Positions 33,999 to 43,942 are shown, counted from the stretch's first letter. The stretch is DNA of 64,000 nt from Nocardioides sp. Soil797 (GCA_001429555.1 LMSR01000017.1:186001-250000); one strand, 5' to 3'. A program made the numbers and translations. Notes: generated from the letters alone by a model not told the origin.

Positions 33999-34436
33999 TC
34001 AGGAGCAACTGGCGCACGTCCCGAAGATCTCGAGGGTGTGGCTGATGTCGCGGTAACCGTGTTCTGCGGCAATCGACTTCGTCCACCGCTCGACGGCCGG
34101 GCCCTCGACCTCGACCGTGGCGCCGCAGGTGCGGCACACCAGGTGGTGGTGATGGGTGTCGGAACAGCGTCGATAGGCGGCCTCGCCCTCCTCGGTGCGG
34201 AGTACGTCGACCTCCCCGGCGTCGGCAAGCAGTTGCAGGGTGCGGTAGACCGTGGCCAGGCCGACGTTCTCGCCCTTGGTGCCGAGCAACGCGTGGATCT
34301 CCTGCGCACTGCGGAAGTCGTCGAAGCTGTCCAGCACGTTGGCCACCGCGAGACGTTGCTTGGTCGGGCGACCGCCGGCAACGGGCGCCGAGCGCTGGAT
34401 GTCGGGGGTGTCGGGCGAGCGGTCAGTGTTCGTCAT
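33999..34436 (-). CDS. zur: Zinc uptake regulator Zur (Fur family)
   Basis: A 145-residue Fur-family repressor. The DNA-binding half includes RPTKQRLAVANVLDSFDDFRSAQEIHALL and GLATVYRTLQLLADAGEVD. The metal-binding half has SDTHHHHLVCRTCGATVEVEG and a C-terminal CASC, giving the structural CxxC...CxxC zinc site. It is the last gene of the znuA-znuC-znuB operon, overlapping znuB by 14 nt. This identifies it as Zur rather than Fur or PerR. It probably binds the dyads before znuA, giving feedback on its own operon. Confidence 0.94.
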   Translation of the reverse strand: MTNTDRSPDTPDIQRSAPVAGGRPTKQRLAVANVLDSFDDFRSAQEIHALLGTKGENVGLATVYRTLQLLADAGEVDVLRTEEGEAAYRRCSDTHHHHLVCRTCGATVEVEGPAVERWTKSIAAEHGYRDISHTLEIFGTCASCS

Positions 34437-35409
34437 AGTGGATCCCGTGGGGTGCGTGGCGATGTCCGTCGTGCAGGTAGTCGACGTGGTCGCCGTGTGG
34501 AACGGCCGGATGACCACAGTTCTCACCGTGCTCGTGAGGATGCTCCTCGATCTCGTCGTGGGCCAGCGGATCGATCTCGGCGAACGGAACCTTCTGCCGG
34601 TGTCGCCGCCGCAGCAGGGCGCCCAGCGGCCAGGTGAGCAGGAAGCAGGCCAGGGCAAGGAGCACGATCGTCGGGCCGGGCGGTACGTCGGCGACCAGGG
34701 CAGCGAACAGCAACCCGCCGAACGAGGCCGTGACCCCGAGCAGCATCGAGGCCACCAGCGTGGCGCGGAAACTGCGGGTCAGCTGTTGGGCGGTGGCCAC
34801 CGGGACGATCATCAGGGCGGAGACCAGCAGTAGCCCGACGGTGCGCATGGCCACGGTCACGGAGACCGCGGCCAGCACAGCGACGAGCACGTTGTAGAAG
34901 CGGATGTTCAGCCCGGCGACCTGGGCGAACTCCTGGTCCTGGGCCACCGCGAACAACTGGGGGGACAGGCCGACCCCGATCAGGATCACCAGAGCGGCCA
35001 GGGCCATCGTGATCCACACGTCGGGCACCGAGATGGTGGTGATCGAGCCGAAGAGGTATTCCTGCAGCCGGGCCGCGCTCTGCCCGGCGACGCTGGTGAT
35101 CAGGACACCACCCGCGATGCCGCCGTAGAAGAGCAGGGCCAGGGCGACATCGCCGTTGGCGTGTCCTTGCTCGCGGATCACCTCGATGATGATCGCGCCG
35201 AGGATCGCGACAGCGATGGCGGTCCAGGTCGGGGAGGTGCCGGTCAGCAGGCCGAGGGCGACACCGGTCACGGCGACGTGGCCGATGCCGTCGCCCATCA
35301 GCGACAGCCGACGTTGCACCAGGTAGGTGCCGACGACGGGGGCGGCCAGGCCGGTGAAGACAGCGGCGATCATCGCCCGGATCATGAAGTCGAGGGTGAG
35401 GATGTCCAT
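34423..35409 (-). CDS. znuB: Zinc ABC transporter permease ZnuB with histidine-rich tail
   Basis: A 328-residue ABC-3 family permease with about eight to nine membrane helices up to residue 265 (for example GTYLVQRRLSLMGDGIGHVAVTG, the family signature). The remaining C-terminal tail of about 60 residues is cytosolic and holds 14 histidines in HxH and GH clusters (EEHPHEHGENCGH and HDGHRHAPHGIHYDEH). Such a tail is longer than in typical ZnuB and could buffer or sense incoming zinc. The start overlaps the znuC stop by one base. Confidence 0.93.
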   Translation of the reverse strand: MDILTLDFMIRAMIAAVFTGLAAPVVGTYLVQRRLSLMGDGIGHVAVTGVALGLLTGTSPTWTAIAVAILGAIIIEVIREQGHANGDVALALLFYGGIAGGVLITSVAGQSAARLQEYLFGSITTISVPDVWITMALAALVILIGVGLSPQLFAVAQDQEFAQVAGLNIRFYNVLVAVLAAVSVTVAMRTVGLLLVSALMIVPVATAQQLTRSFRATLVASMLLGVTASFGGLLFAALVADVPPGPTIVLLALACFLLTWPLGALLRRRHRQKVPFAEIDPLAHDEIEEHPHEHGENCGHPAVPHGDHVDYLHDGHRHAPHGIHYDEH

Positions 35410-36239
35410 CAGCGCGACTCCTCGTTCCGCTCGATGTCGAGGGGTGAGGCCACGTGTGGCGTGTGGTCGCGCGTGGCCACCTCGACATGATGGTGGTGGG
35501 TGTGGCCGTCGTCGAACAGCGGCCCGTGCACCTCGTGGTCGGCCAGGGGGGATCCGTCGTAGGCGATCCGGCCGTCGCGCATCACGACGGCCCGATCGAC
35601 CAGCGGCGCCAGTGGGCCGAGCTCGTGGGCCACGAGTACGACGGTCGCGCCGCGTTCCTTCAACGTGGACAGGGCTGTGGCGAGTGCCTGCTGGTTGGGC
35701 AGGTCGACACCGGCGGTGGGTTCGTCGAGGAAGAACAGCTCAGGCTCGCCGGCCAGGGCCCTGGCGATCAGGACGCGTTGCTGCTGCCCTCCCGACAGCG
35801 TGCTGATTCCGTCACGGGCACGGTCCTCGAGCCCCACGACTTCGAGCGCCTCGCGGATCGCGCGACGGTCCTTGGGGAGCAGCGGATGCAGGAGACGGCG
35901 CCGGGTCAGGCGACCGGAGGCGACGGTCTCCCACACCGAGGTGGGGACGCCGCTGGCGGCTGTCGAGCGCTGGGGCACGAAGCCGACCCGGTGCCAGGCG
36001 TGGAAGGAGGAGAGCTCGCTGCCGAACATGGTGATGTGGCCGCCCGCCAGGGGGCGGAGACCGGTCATCGCCCGGACCAGGGTGGACTTGCCGGAGCCGT
36101 TGGCACCCATCAGGGCCAGGAAGTCCCCGACCCGGACTGACAGATTGATGTGGCGGAGGACGGGACGTCCGCCGATCGCGACGGAGCCGTTCTCGATCGT
36201 GAGAACGGCGTCCGGTGCAGTGGTGTCAGAGAGGCTCAA
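35409..36239 (-). CDS. znuC: Zinc ABC transporter ATP-binding protein ZnuC
   Basis: A 276-residue ABC ATPase. Walker A is GANGSGKST, the signature is LSGGQQQR, Walker B is ELFFLDEPTAGVD, and the switch His is in VLVAHELG. The C-terminal extension beyond residue 235 contains nine histidines in about 30 residues (DDGHTHHHHVEV), an unusual metal-binding candidate for this subunit. It overlaps znuA by 4 nt and znuB by one base. Confidence 0.94.
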   Translation of the reverse strand: MSLSDTTAPDAVLTIENGSVAIGGRPVLRHINLSVRVGDFLALMGANGSGKSTLVRAMTGLRPLAGGHITMFGSELSSFHAWHRVGFVPQRSTAASGVPTSVWETVASGRLTRRRLLHPLLPKDRRAIREALEVVGLEDRARDGISTLSGGQQQRVLIARALAGEPELFFLDEPTAGVDLPNQQALATALSTLKERGATVVLVAHELGPLAPLVDRAVVMRDGRIAYDGSPLADHEVHGPLFDDGHTHHHHVEVATRDHTPHVASPLDIERNEESR

Positions 36240-37210
36240 CAGTCGTTGGCCTTCGTCAGGACGGCGAGGTTGGCGCGCATGAGGGAAAGGTAGTCCTCGT
36301 TGGACGACTTGTCGCTCAGGCCCTCGATCGGGTCGAGCACCTGGCTCTTGATGCCGAGGTCGTCGGCGATGGAGTCGGCGGCCTGCTTGGAGCCAAGCGC
36401 TTCGGAGAAGACAGTGGTGAGGCCGTCGTTGCGGATCAGCTTCTCGAGTGCCGCACGGGTCTGCGCGGTCGGCTCGGCGCCGGGGGAGAGGCCGGTGATG
36501 GCCTCGAAGTGGAGGCCGTAGCGAGCCTGGTAGCCGAACGCGTCGTGGTTGACGACCACTGTGTTGCGCTTGCAGTTCGCCAGCCCGTCGGCGTACTCCT
36601 TGTCGAGGGCCTCGAGCTCCTTTCGGAAGTCGGCGGCGTTGGCTGCGTAGTCGTCGGCGTTGTCGGGGTCGAGGTCGCTGAGCTTGGTGGCGACCGCGTC
36701 GGCGAAGTCGGCCATCAGCAGAGGGTCGAGCCAGAAGTGGGGATCGACATCGCCGTGGTCGTGGTTGTCGTGACCTTCGTGCTCGTGCTCGTGCTCGTCC
36801 GAATGGTCTTCCCCGTGCTCGTCGCCGTCATCCGATGCATGGTCGGAGAACGGAACCAGGTCGATCACGTCGGCCACGTCGAGCGTCTCGCCCTCGGCGG
36901 TCTGTTCGACAGCCTTGTCGACGGCCGGCTGGAAGCCGTTCTCGAAGACCACGAGCCGGGCCTCGGCCACTTCGCCGGTCTGCTGGACGCTGAGCTCGAG
37001 CTCGTGCGGCTCGACGCCGGGGTTGGTGAGGTTGACGACGTCGAAGTGGTTGCCCGCCACCCGCTCCGTGGCGTAGGCCAGCGGATAGAACGCGGTCGTG
37101 ATCTGCCGACCGGTGGCATTCCCGTCATCACTCAGCGCACTGCATCCGGCAAGGAGGAGAGTGGCGGTGAGGGCGGTCGCGACGACGCGTGGGGTGGCGG
37201 GCAAGTTCAT
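36236..37210 (-). CDS. znuA: Zinc ABC transporter substrate-binding lipoprotein ZnuA
   Basis: A 324-residue cluster A-I binding protein. The lipobox is LLLAGC with Cys at 23. Metal-binding blocks are EPHELELSVQQ, then a His-rich loop with about ten histidines and many acids (DEHGEDHSDEHEHEHEG), DPHFWLDPLLM, NHDAFGYQARYGL and FSEALGSK. I chose the ATG at 37210; an in-frame ATG at 37219 is also possible. Zur-like dyads overlap and precede the start. It heads the znuA-znuC-znuB-zur operon. Confidence 0.94.
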   Translation of the reverse strand: MNLPATPRVVATALTATLLLAGCSALSDDGNATGRQITTAFYPLAYATERVAGNHFDVVNLTNPGVEPHELELSVQQTGEVAEARLVVFENGFQPAVDKAVEQTAEGETLDVADVIDLVPFSDHASDDGDEHGEDHSDEHEHEHEGHDNHDHGDVDPHFWLDPLLMADFADAVATKLSDLDPDNADDYAANAADFRKELEALDKEYADGLANCKRNTVVVNHDAFGYQARYGLHFEAITGLSPGAEPTAQTRAALEKLIRNDGLTTVFSEALGSKQAADSIADDLGIKSQVLDPIEGLSDKSSNEDYLSLMRANLAVLTKANDC

Positions 37211-37247
37211 GGGAATCATTCTCAAACAGATTGAGAACCGTTGTCAA
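37210..37247 (-). promoter_or_regulatory. Zur-box cluster before znuA
   Basis: Three overlapping dyads precede znuA. On the minus strand TGAGAATGATTCCCA (plus 37210-37224) matches the TGAAAATGATTTTCA type at 12 of 15 positions. TTCTCAA-N5-TTGAGAA spans 37219-37237. TTGA-N9-TCAA spans 37231-37247. They cover the expected promoter and start, so Zn-Zur would block initiation. Confidence 0.6.
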
Positions 37248-37259
37248 ACCGAGGTGCGT

Positions 37260-37326
37260 CTTGTGCGGTGCTGTTGACGGAAATCGACGTCACAGCACGT
37301 GTGGAGCGACGGTAACCCCGCGTTAC
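37260..37326 (-). repeat. 67-bp dispersed repeat A, copy 2
   Basis: Reverse-oriented copy between the divergent znuA and monooxygenase genes. It differs from copy 1 at only a few positions and keeps the terminal GTAACGCGGGGTTAC palindrome. Confidence 0.92.
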
Positions 37327-37330
37327 ATGG

Positions 37331-37336
37331 GAGATT
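37331..37336 (+). promoter_or_regulatory. -10-like box before the ABM-domain gene
   Basis: GAGATT lies 7 nt before the GTG at 37344. It is a weaker match than the other boxes. Confidence 0.25.
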
Positions 37337-37343
37337 GGGGGGC

Positions 37344-37670
37344 GTGTTGGTGGTGAACAGGTTCCGGGTGGACGAGGGTGCCGGGGGAAGTGGCGAGGCC
37401 TTCCGGGCCGATCTCGAGGCGACGCACGCGCTGCTGGCGGCACGGCCGGGATACGTCGGGGGCACGATCGGGCGCAACGTGGACGAGCCCGAGCTGTGGG
37501 TGCTGACCACGCAATGGGTCAACGTCGGCGCCTACCGCCGCGCGCTGTCGTCGTACGACGTGAAGGTGGGCGCGGTGCCCCTGCTGAGCCGGGCCGTCGA
37601 CGAGCCGAGTGCCTACGAGGTCGTCGAGCCCGGTGCGACTCTGAACGAGTCTTCGGCCCGGCAGACCTGA
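37344..37670 (+). CDS. Antibiotic biosynthesis monooxygenase-like (dimeric ferredoxin-like) protein
   Basis: A 108-residue ABM-fold protein. The pattern [12 protein letters not shown], then [55 protein letters not shown] is typical of ABM and haem-degrading dimeric alpha-beta barrel proteins. The residues for haem oxygenase activity are not identifiable. The start is uncertain: GTG at 37344, 37350 or 37353. It lies immediately behind a 67-bp repeat, between the zinc operon and glyS. Confidence 0.75.
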   Translation: MLVVNRFRVDEGAGGSGEAFRADLEATHALLAARPGYVGGTIGRNVDEPELWVLTTQWVNVGAYRRALSSYDVKVGAVPLLSRAVDEPSAYEVVEPGATLNESSARQT

Positions 37671-37847
37671 CCCGGTCGAGGCGGGCCCGGGCCCCGGGCC
37701 GCGACGTACGCCGGCCCGGGCCGAGGTGAGCACCAACCCGCACCGAAAACCGCGCGACAGGCTGGTTAGGCTGGAGCCTCCAGACCGGCAGCCAGCCGGC
37801 CGAAATGGTCTCGAGTGGCCGCAGCGCAGCCGCCTCGACCAACGAGA

Positions 37848-37874
37848 CGAGCAGGTCGCCGCGCGCCCTGCTCG
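37848..37874 (+). promoter_or_regulatory. Stem-loop in the glyS leader
   Basis: A perfect 8-bp stem CGAGCAGG/CCTGCTCG with an 11-nt loop ends 20 nt before the glyS GTG. The rest of the 223-bp gap 37671-37893 shows no gene. No T-box sequence is recognisable. Confidence 0.4.
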
Positions 37875-37893
37875 ACCAAAGAAGGAGCTCCCC

Positions 37894-39291
<1,398 letters not shown>

Positions 39292-39492
39292 CCGGGGGCG
39301 CGTCTCCCGAGCCCATGGCCTGCTACGCGCCGCCCCTCTGGCACCTCGCTGCGTTCTCGTCAGTCGACGATGCTGGTGCATCGCCTCCCTCCTCGGCCGC
39401 AGCGTCGCACTCAACGGGTGCAGCGCTCGCGACGGCCGAGACTCGGAAGACTCGCCCTAGCGTTTCGCCGTACAGCCGGGCCTCGCGACGTG

Positions 39493-39498
39493 CACAAT
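39493..39498 (+). promoter_or_regulatory. -10-like box of the 39505 lipoprotein gene (leaderless pattern)
   Basis: CACAAT lies 6 nt before the ATG at 39505. The preceding gap 39292-39492 has no gene; its part at 39342-39372 resembles the left half of repeat B. Confidence 0.35.
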
Positions 39499-39504
39499 GA
39501 CGCC

Positions 39505-40164
39505 ATGAAGTCTCGCCTCAGCCCTCTTGTCGCGCTTGCCCTCGCCTCTGCCCTGGCCCTCGCGGGTTGTGGCGGCGACGACGGAGGCGACAAGAAGGAC
39601 GAGGGCTCGCAGAGCACGTCGGGGTCGTCGAGCACCTCCGAGCCCGACGATGGCCTGACCGAGCCCGGCTCGAGCCTCGAGCTCGGCGAACCGGCGACGT
39701 TCCTGTGGCAGCCGACCAAGAAGGTCGAGGGGGAGGCCGAGATCGCGGTCACCCGCATCGACAAGGCCTCCCTGAAGGCGTTCTCGGGCTTCAAGCTGTC
39801 CGACGAGATGAAGAAGTCGACGCCGTACTACGTGCACCTCGAGGTGACCAACACCGGTGACGTGGGCCTCGGCGGTTTCGAGCCCCCGGTCTTCCTCGAC
39901 AACGGGTCGTCGGTGCTCTACCCGGCCGCCCACATCAGTGGCTTCGCGCCCTGCGCCGACCGTGCCCTCCCGGCGAAGTTCAAGCCCGGCAAGAAGGCCG
40001 AGTTGTGCATGGTGTTCCTGGCCCCGGCGAAGACCGAGCTGGAGACCGTGGCCCTTCGCCCGGACGAGTCGCTCGAGCAGATCGACTGGAGCGGCGACTT
40101 CACCAAGCCGGGCGAGAAGGTCGGCAAGAAGAGCAAGGGCAAGGGCAAGAACAAGAAGGGGTGA
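39505..40164 (+). CDS. Predicted lipoprotein with lysine-rich tail
   Basis: A 219-residue lipoprotein of unknown function. The signal ends at LALAGC with Cys at 22, followed by an acidic Ser-rich linker. The domain from about residue 50 (SLELGEPATFLWQ, then TPYYVHLEVTNTGDVGLGG, MVFLAPAKTELETVALRP) is an immunoglobulin-like fold of the DUF4352 kind. The last 15 residues are almost all Lys and Gly, which may bind anionic wall polymers. Dus follows after 84 bp. Confidence 0.82.
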   Translation: MKSRLSPLVALALASALALAGCGGDDGGDKKDEGSQSTSGSSSTSEPDDGLTEPGSSLELGEPATFLWQPTKKVEGEAEIAVTRIDKASLKAFSGFKLSDEMKKSTPYYVHLEVTNTGDVGLGGFEPPVFLDNGSSVLYPAAHISGFAPCADRALPAKFKPGKKAELCMVFLAPAKTELETVALRPDESLEQIDWSGDFTKPGEKVGKKSKGKGKNKKG

Positions 40165-40235
40165 CCTGCCGGTCCGATCGAGGTGGCCCGCGCGGCCCGA
40201 TTCATCGGGATTTCCGCGCCGACACCCCTCGGTAG

Positions 40236-40241
40236 GACAAT
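40236..40241 (+). promoter_or_regulatory. -10-like box of dus (leaderless pattern)
   Basis: GACAAT lies 7 nt before the ATG at 40249. Confidence 0.35.
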
Positions 40242-40248
40242 GGGTGCC

Positions 40249-41382
40249 ATGCAGCTGGGCACCCTGACCGTCGAGACCCCGGTGGTGCTGGCCCCGATGG
40301 CCGGCATCACCAATGCGGCGTACCGTCGACTGTGCCTCGAGCAGATGGCCGCCGTGGGCGCCGACGGCGTCTTCGTCTGCGAGATGATCACCTCGCGCGG
40401 CCTGGTCGAGGGCGACGCGATGACCAAGTCGATGCTGGCCTTCGACGAGCTCGAGACCCGCCGCAGCGTGCAGCTCTACGGCACCGACCCGGCGTACGTC
40501 GGCAAGGCCGCGGAGATCCTGTGCGCCGAGTACGGCGTGGCTCACATCGACCTGAACTTCGGCTGCCCGGTGCCCAAGGTGACCCGCAAGGGCGGCGGTG
40601 GGGCGCTGCCCTGGAAGCGTGCCCTGCTGGCCGACATCCTCGAGCAGGCGGTCGGCGCCGCGACGTCGTACGACGTCCCGGTCACCATGAAGACCCGCAA
40701 GGGCATCGACGACGACCACCTGACCTACCTCGACGCCGGGCGGATCGCCCAGGAGTCGGGGATCGCCGCCATCGCGCTGCACGGCCGCACCGTGCAGCAG
40801 GCCTATTCGGGCGAGGCCGACTGGGAGTCGATCGCGGCGCTGGTCGACCACGTCGACATCCCGGTGCTCGGCAACGGCGACATCTGGGAGGCCTCCGACG
40901 CGCTGAGGATGGTCGAGCAGACCGGTGCGGCAGGTGTGGTCGTCGGCCGCGGCTGCCTGGGCCGCCCCTGGCTGTTCCGCGACCTGGCTGCCGCCTTCCG
41001 TGGCGAGGAGGTAGCCACCCTGCCGACGCTCGGTGAGGTGGCGGCGATGATGCGTCGCCATGCCGAACTCCTCAGCAAGCACATGGGCGAGGAGCGAGGC
41101 TGCAAGGAGTTCCGCAAGCACGTCTCGTGGTACCTCAAGGGCTTCCGTGCCGGGGGTGCGTTGCGTCACGCACTGGCCCTGATCGACAGCTTGGCCACCC
41201 TCGACACCCTGCTCGCCGAGCTGGACCCTGCCGAGCCCTTCCCCGTGGGTGAGCTGGGCGCGCCACGGGGGCGCCAAGGCGCCGCTCGCAAGCGGGTGGT
41301 CCTGCCCGACGGGTGGCTCGACGACGCCGAGGGATCGGGTTGCGCGCTGCCCGAAGAGGTGTCCGAAGTCTCCGGAGGGTGA
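40249..41382 (+). CDS. dusB: tRNA-dihydrouridine synthase (DusB type)
   Basis: A 377-residue flavoenzyme that reduces uridines in the tRNA D-loop. The FMN-binding barrel starts VVLAPMAGITNAAYR. The catalytic Cys is in IDLNFGCPVPKVTRKGGGGAL, and FMN-phosphate contacts are in VLGNGDIW and GVVVGRGCLGRPW. The ATG at 40249 is preferred over 40240 by the -10 spacing. The gene is next to dgt and dnaG as in other actinobacteria, with one extra gene inserted. Confidence 0.95.
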   Translation: MQLGTLTVETPVVLAPMAGITNAAYRRLCLEQMAAVGADGVFVCEMITSRGLVEGDAMTKSMLAFDELETRRSVQLYGTDPAYVGKAAEILCAEYGVAHIDLNFGCPVPKVTRKGGGGALPWKRALLADILEQAVGAATSYDVPVTMKTRKGIDDDHLTYLDAGRIAQESGIAAIALHGRTVQQAYSGEADWESIAALVDHVDIPVLGNGDIWEASDALRMVEQTGAAGVVVGRGCLGRPWLFRDLAAAFRGEEVATLPTLGEVAAMMRRHAELLSKHMGEERGCKEFRKHVSWYLKGFRAGGALRHALALIDSLATLDTLLAELDPAEPFPVGELGAPRGRQGAARKRVVLPDGWLDDAEGSGCALPEEVSEVSGG

Positions 41383-41513
41383 GCCGGAACACGGCAGGAT
41401 CGACCTCCCGAAATGGGACAAATGGCGATTGTTCATGTTTCACTCGACGCTCGTGCCTGACGCCAACCATGTCGGTGCACAGTCCTTGACAGCTATCGCA
41501 AAGGATCAGCGCT

Positions 41514-42380
41514 GTGGCAAACACAAGCCACAAGCGGGAAACCAATGCCCGCCGCAAGCCCCGTCTTCTTCTCATCGCAGGACCCCTCTCCGTGCTCGCC
41601 ACCCTCACCGTTGTCGGTGTGGGAGTGCTCGGCTCCGACCCCGACGTCCAAGAGGTCGTGAGCGCCAACCAGGCCTCCATCGGAGAGCACGCGAAACGCG
41701 ACACCCCGGTCTCCCGTTCGGGAGCCGACCGGGGCACGCCCCTGAAGGTCGACAAGCTGACCACCTCCGCGACCTTCGCCGGTGACGCCGAGCTCCAGGC
41801 CACCAAGAACGCCGTGGCGAAGGCGTCGGTGAAGCTGTGGACGACCGAGGACCTGAACCTGTGGGACGGTCCGACCGACGAGGCCACCAAGCTCGGCACC
41901 ATCGAATCGGGCGAGAAGGTGCTGACCACCGGCCGTGAGCAGAACGCTCGCTCCGAAGTGGTCATCGACGGCCAGTCGCGCTGGGTCACCGGCGAGTACC
42001 TCACCGACGAGAAGCCGGTCGAGGGCATCGGCGGCGACTGCACCAACGGCACCTCCGTGGCCAGCGGCGTCAGCCCCAACATCGTCAAGGTGCACAACGC
42101 GGTCTGTGCCGCGTTCCCGGACATCACCACCTACGGCACGTTCCGTGGCGACGGGGAGCACTCCCAGGGTCTCGCCGTCGACATCATGGTCAGCGGTTCG
42201 GAGGGCTGGGAGGTTGCGGAGTTCGTTCGCGCCCACGCCTCCGAGCTGGGTGTGAGCTACGCGATCTACTCCCAGAAGATCTGGTCCGTCCAACGCTCCG
42301 GTGAAGGCTGGCGCGGTATGGAGGACCGGGGTTCGACCACCGCGAACCACTACGACCACGTCCACGTCACGACGTACTGA
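41514..42380 (+). CDS. Exported SH3-domain protein with ARB_07466-like C-terminal domain
   Basis: A 288-residue protein with one N-terminal transmembrane or signal segment (about residues 17-40). An SH3-like domain follows at about 100-150 (VKLWTTEDLNLWDGPTDEATKLGTIESGEKVLTTG). The C-terminal domain at about 165-288 carries the sequence EHSQGLAVDIMVSG and NHYDHVHVT. The HxxGxAxD and DHVH residues look like the zinc-binding set of M15-type peptidases, so a peptidoglycan role is likely but inferred. AAAGGA lies 8 nt before the GTG. A strong hairpin follows. Confidence 0.85.
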   Translation: MANTSHKRETNARRKPRLLLIAGPLSVLATLTVVGVGVLGSDPDVQEVVSANQASIGEHAKRDTPVSRSGADRGTPLKVDKLTTSATFAGDAELQATKNAVAKASVKLWTTEDLNLWDGPTDEATKLGTIESGEKVLTTGREQNARSEVVIDGQSRWVTGEYLTDEKPVEGIGGDCTNGTSVASGVSPNIVKVHNAVCAAFPDITTYGTFRGDGEHSQGLAVDIMVSGSEGWEVAEFVRAHASELGVSYAIYSQKIWSVQRSGEGWRGMEDRGSTTANHYDHVHVTTY

Positions 42381-42407
42381 CCGACTCCGCCTCAACGTCG
42401 GGCACCT

Positions 42408-42450
42408 GACGCGCCCCTCGCTGTCACCTGATGACAGCGAGGGGCGCGTC
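42408..42450 (+). terminator. Perfect 19-bp hairpin
   Basis: GACGCGCCCCTCGCTGTCA (42408-42426) pairs completely with 42432-42450 across a 5-nt loop. It begins 28 nt after the stop at 42380. It is very stable and probably terminates transcription before dgt. Confidence 0.85.
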
Positions 42451-42482
42451 CGTCATTTCCGAGGTGCGGACCGCGGGGCGGT

Positions 42483-42566
42483 CCGTTCGACATGCAGTTG
42501 GGTGCGCGGAAACCGCTGTCCCCGCTCAGCGGCCGGGGCGGTTCCCACCAACTGCATGTCGAACGG
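42483..42566. repeat. 84-bp imperfect palindrome upstream of dgt
   Basis: CCGTTCGACATGCAGTTGG (42483-42501) pairs perfectly with 42548-42566. The 46-nt interior folds further (CCGCT.AGCGG and GGAAACCGC against GCGGTTCCC). The whole forms one extended cruciform-capable hairpin 74 bp before dgt. No gene lies in 42381-42639. Confidence 0.8.
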
Positions 42567-42625
42567 GCACATCGCGCGGGTGCGGACCGAGCGGTGGCCG
42601 GGGCTCGGTCGTCCGTGCGGGTCGC

Positions 42626-42631
42626 TAGGGT
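42626..42631 (+). promoter_or_regulatory. -10 box of dgt (leaderless pattern)
   Basis: TAGGGT lies 8 nt before the ATG at 42640. Confidence 0.45.
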
Positions 42632-42639
42632 CGGGCCTG

Positions 42640-43893
42640 ATGAGGACCAACGAGTACGACGACCGCGACCGCGAGCGCATCGTCCCGGAGCCGCCCAAGC
42701 GGGTCGATGCTCCGGTGCGCACCGCGTTCGAGCGCGACCGGGCGAGAGTCGTGCACGCGGCGGCCTCGCGCCGGCTCGCGGCCAAGACCCAGGTGGTCGG
42801 CCCGCAGAGCGACGACTTCGTCCGCAACCGGCTCACCCACTCGCTCGAGGTCGCCCAGATCGCCCGCGACCTGGCCCGTGCCCTGGGTTGTCACCCCGAC
42901 ATCACCGAGACCGCGGCCCTGGCCCACGACCTGGGCCACCCGCCCTTCGGCCACAACGGCGAGCAGGTGCTCGACCGGCTCAGTGAGCCGTGCGGCGGTT
43001 TCGAGGGCAACGCCCAGACACTGCGGATCCTGGCCCGCCTCGAGGCGAAGACGTTCGACGCCGAGGGTCGCTCCGTGGGCCTCAACCTGACCCGGGCCAC
43101 GCTCGACGCCTGCACCAAGTACCCCTGGCTGCGTGACGCGCCCGGCACCAAGTTCGGCGCGTACGCCGACGACGTACCCCTCTTCGAGTGGATGCGCGAC
43201 GGGCGCACCGACCGACGCAAGTGCGTCGAGGCGCAGGTGATGGACCTGGCCGACGACGTGGCCTACTCCGTCCACGACGTCGAGGACGGGGTGGTGGCTG
43301 GCCGCATCGACCTGGGCCGCCTCGACTCCGCCGAGGAACGTCGCGGCGTGTGGCAGACCGTGCGCGAGTGGTACCTCCCCGACGTCGCCGACGACCAGCT
43401 CGACGAGGCGCTGGCCGGCATGCGCTCCCAGGCCAGCTGGCCCATGACGTCGTACGACGGCACCCGGCGTTCGCTGGCCAGCCTGAAGAACGTCACCAGT
43501 GACCTGATCGGCCGGTTCTGCGGAGGCGTGCAGGCGGCCATGCTGGAGGCCTACGGGAGCGAGTCGTTCGTGCGCTACCGCGCCGACCTGATCGTGCCGG
43601 AGCAGACCCTGGTCGAGATCTCGGTGCTGAAGGGGATCGCCGCGCACTACGTGATGCGCACCGACGAACGCATCGAGACGATGGCCCGCCAGCAGGACCT
43701 GATGGCCGAGCTCTTCGACGCCCTCATCGACCGCCCCGACCGGCTGGATCCGTCGTTCGCCCAGGACCACGCCGAGGCCGCCGACGACGCGGCCCGGCTG
43801 CGTGTGGTGATCGACCAGATCGCCTCGCTGACCGACGCCTCGGCGCTCGGCTGGCACCGTCGCCACGTCACCGGTCAGGTCACTGGCGAGTGA
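42640..43893 (+). CDS. dgt: Deoxyguanosinetriphosphate triphosphohydrolase-like protein
   Basis: A 417-residue HD-domain dNTPase that releases triphosphate from dNTPs. The HD residues are visible in NRLTHSLEVAQIARDLARAL and TAALAHDLGHPPFGHNGE. VMDLADDVAYSVHDVEDGV carries the later metal Asp. Position next to dnaG is conserved. The ATG at 42640 follows a -10-like box; the open frame further upstream crosses two hairpins. Confidence 0.95.
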   Translation: MRTNEYDDRDRERIVPEPPKRVDAPVRTAFERDRARVVHAAASRRLAAKTQVVGPQSDDFVRNRLTHSLEVAQIARDLARALGCHPDITETAALAHDLGHPPFGHNGEQVLDRLSEPCGGFEGNAQTLRILARLEAKTFDAEGRSVGLNLTRATLDACTKYPWLRDAPGTKFGAYADDVPLFEWMRDGRTDRRKCVEAQVMDLADDVAYSVHDVEDGVVAGRIDLGRLDSAEERRGVWQTVREWYLPDVADDQLDEALAGMRSQASWPMTSYDGTRRSLASLKNVTSDLIGRFCGGVQAAMLEAYGSESFVRYRADLIVPEQTLVEISVLKGIAAHYVMRTDERIETMARQQDLMAELFDALIDRPDRLDPSFAQDHAEAADDAARLRVVIDQIASLTDASALGWHRRHVTGQVTGE

Positions 43894-43942
43894 CGTGTCC
43901 ACAGGGGCGCTGACCGACCCGCGATCCACGTGCTCGTCGACG

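Noticed and set aside
37671..37893. T-box riboswitch before glyS
   Set aside because: No T-box sequence or specifier loop could be identified; only a simple 8-bp hairpin.
41383..41513. Cyclic-di-AMP riboswitch before the SH3-domain wall protein
   Set aside because: Such riboswitches precede wall hydrolases in actinobacteria, but I could not find the conserved core in these 131 bp.
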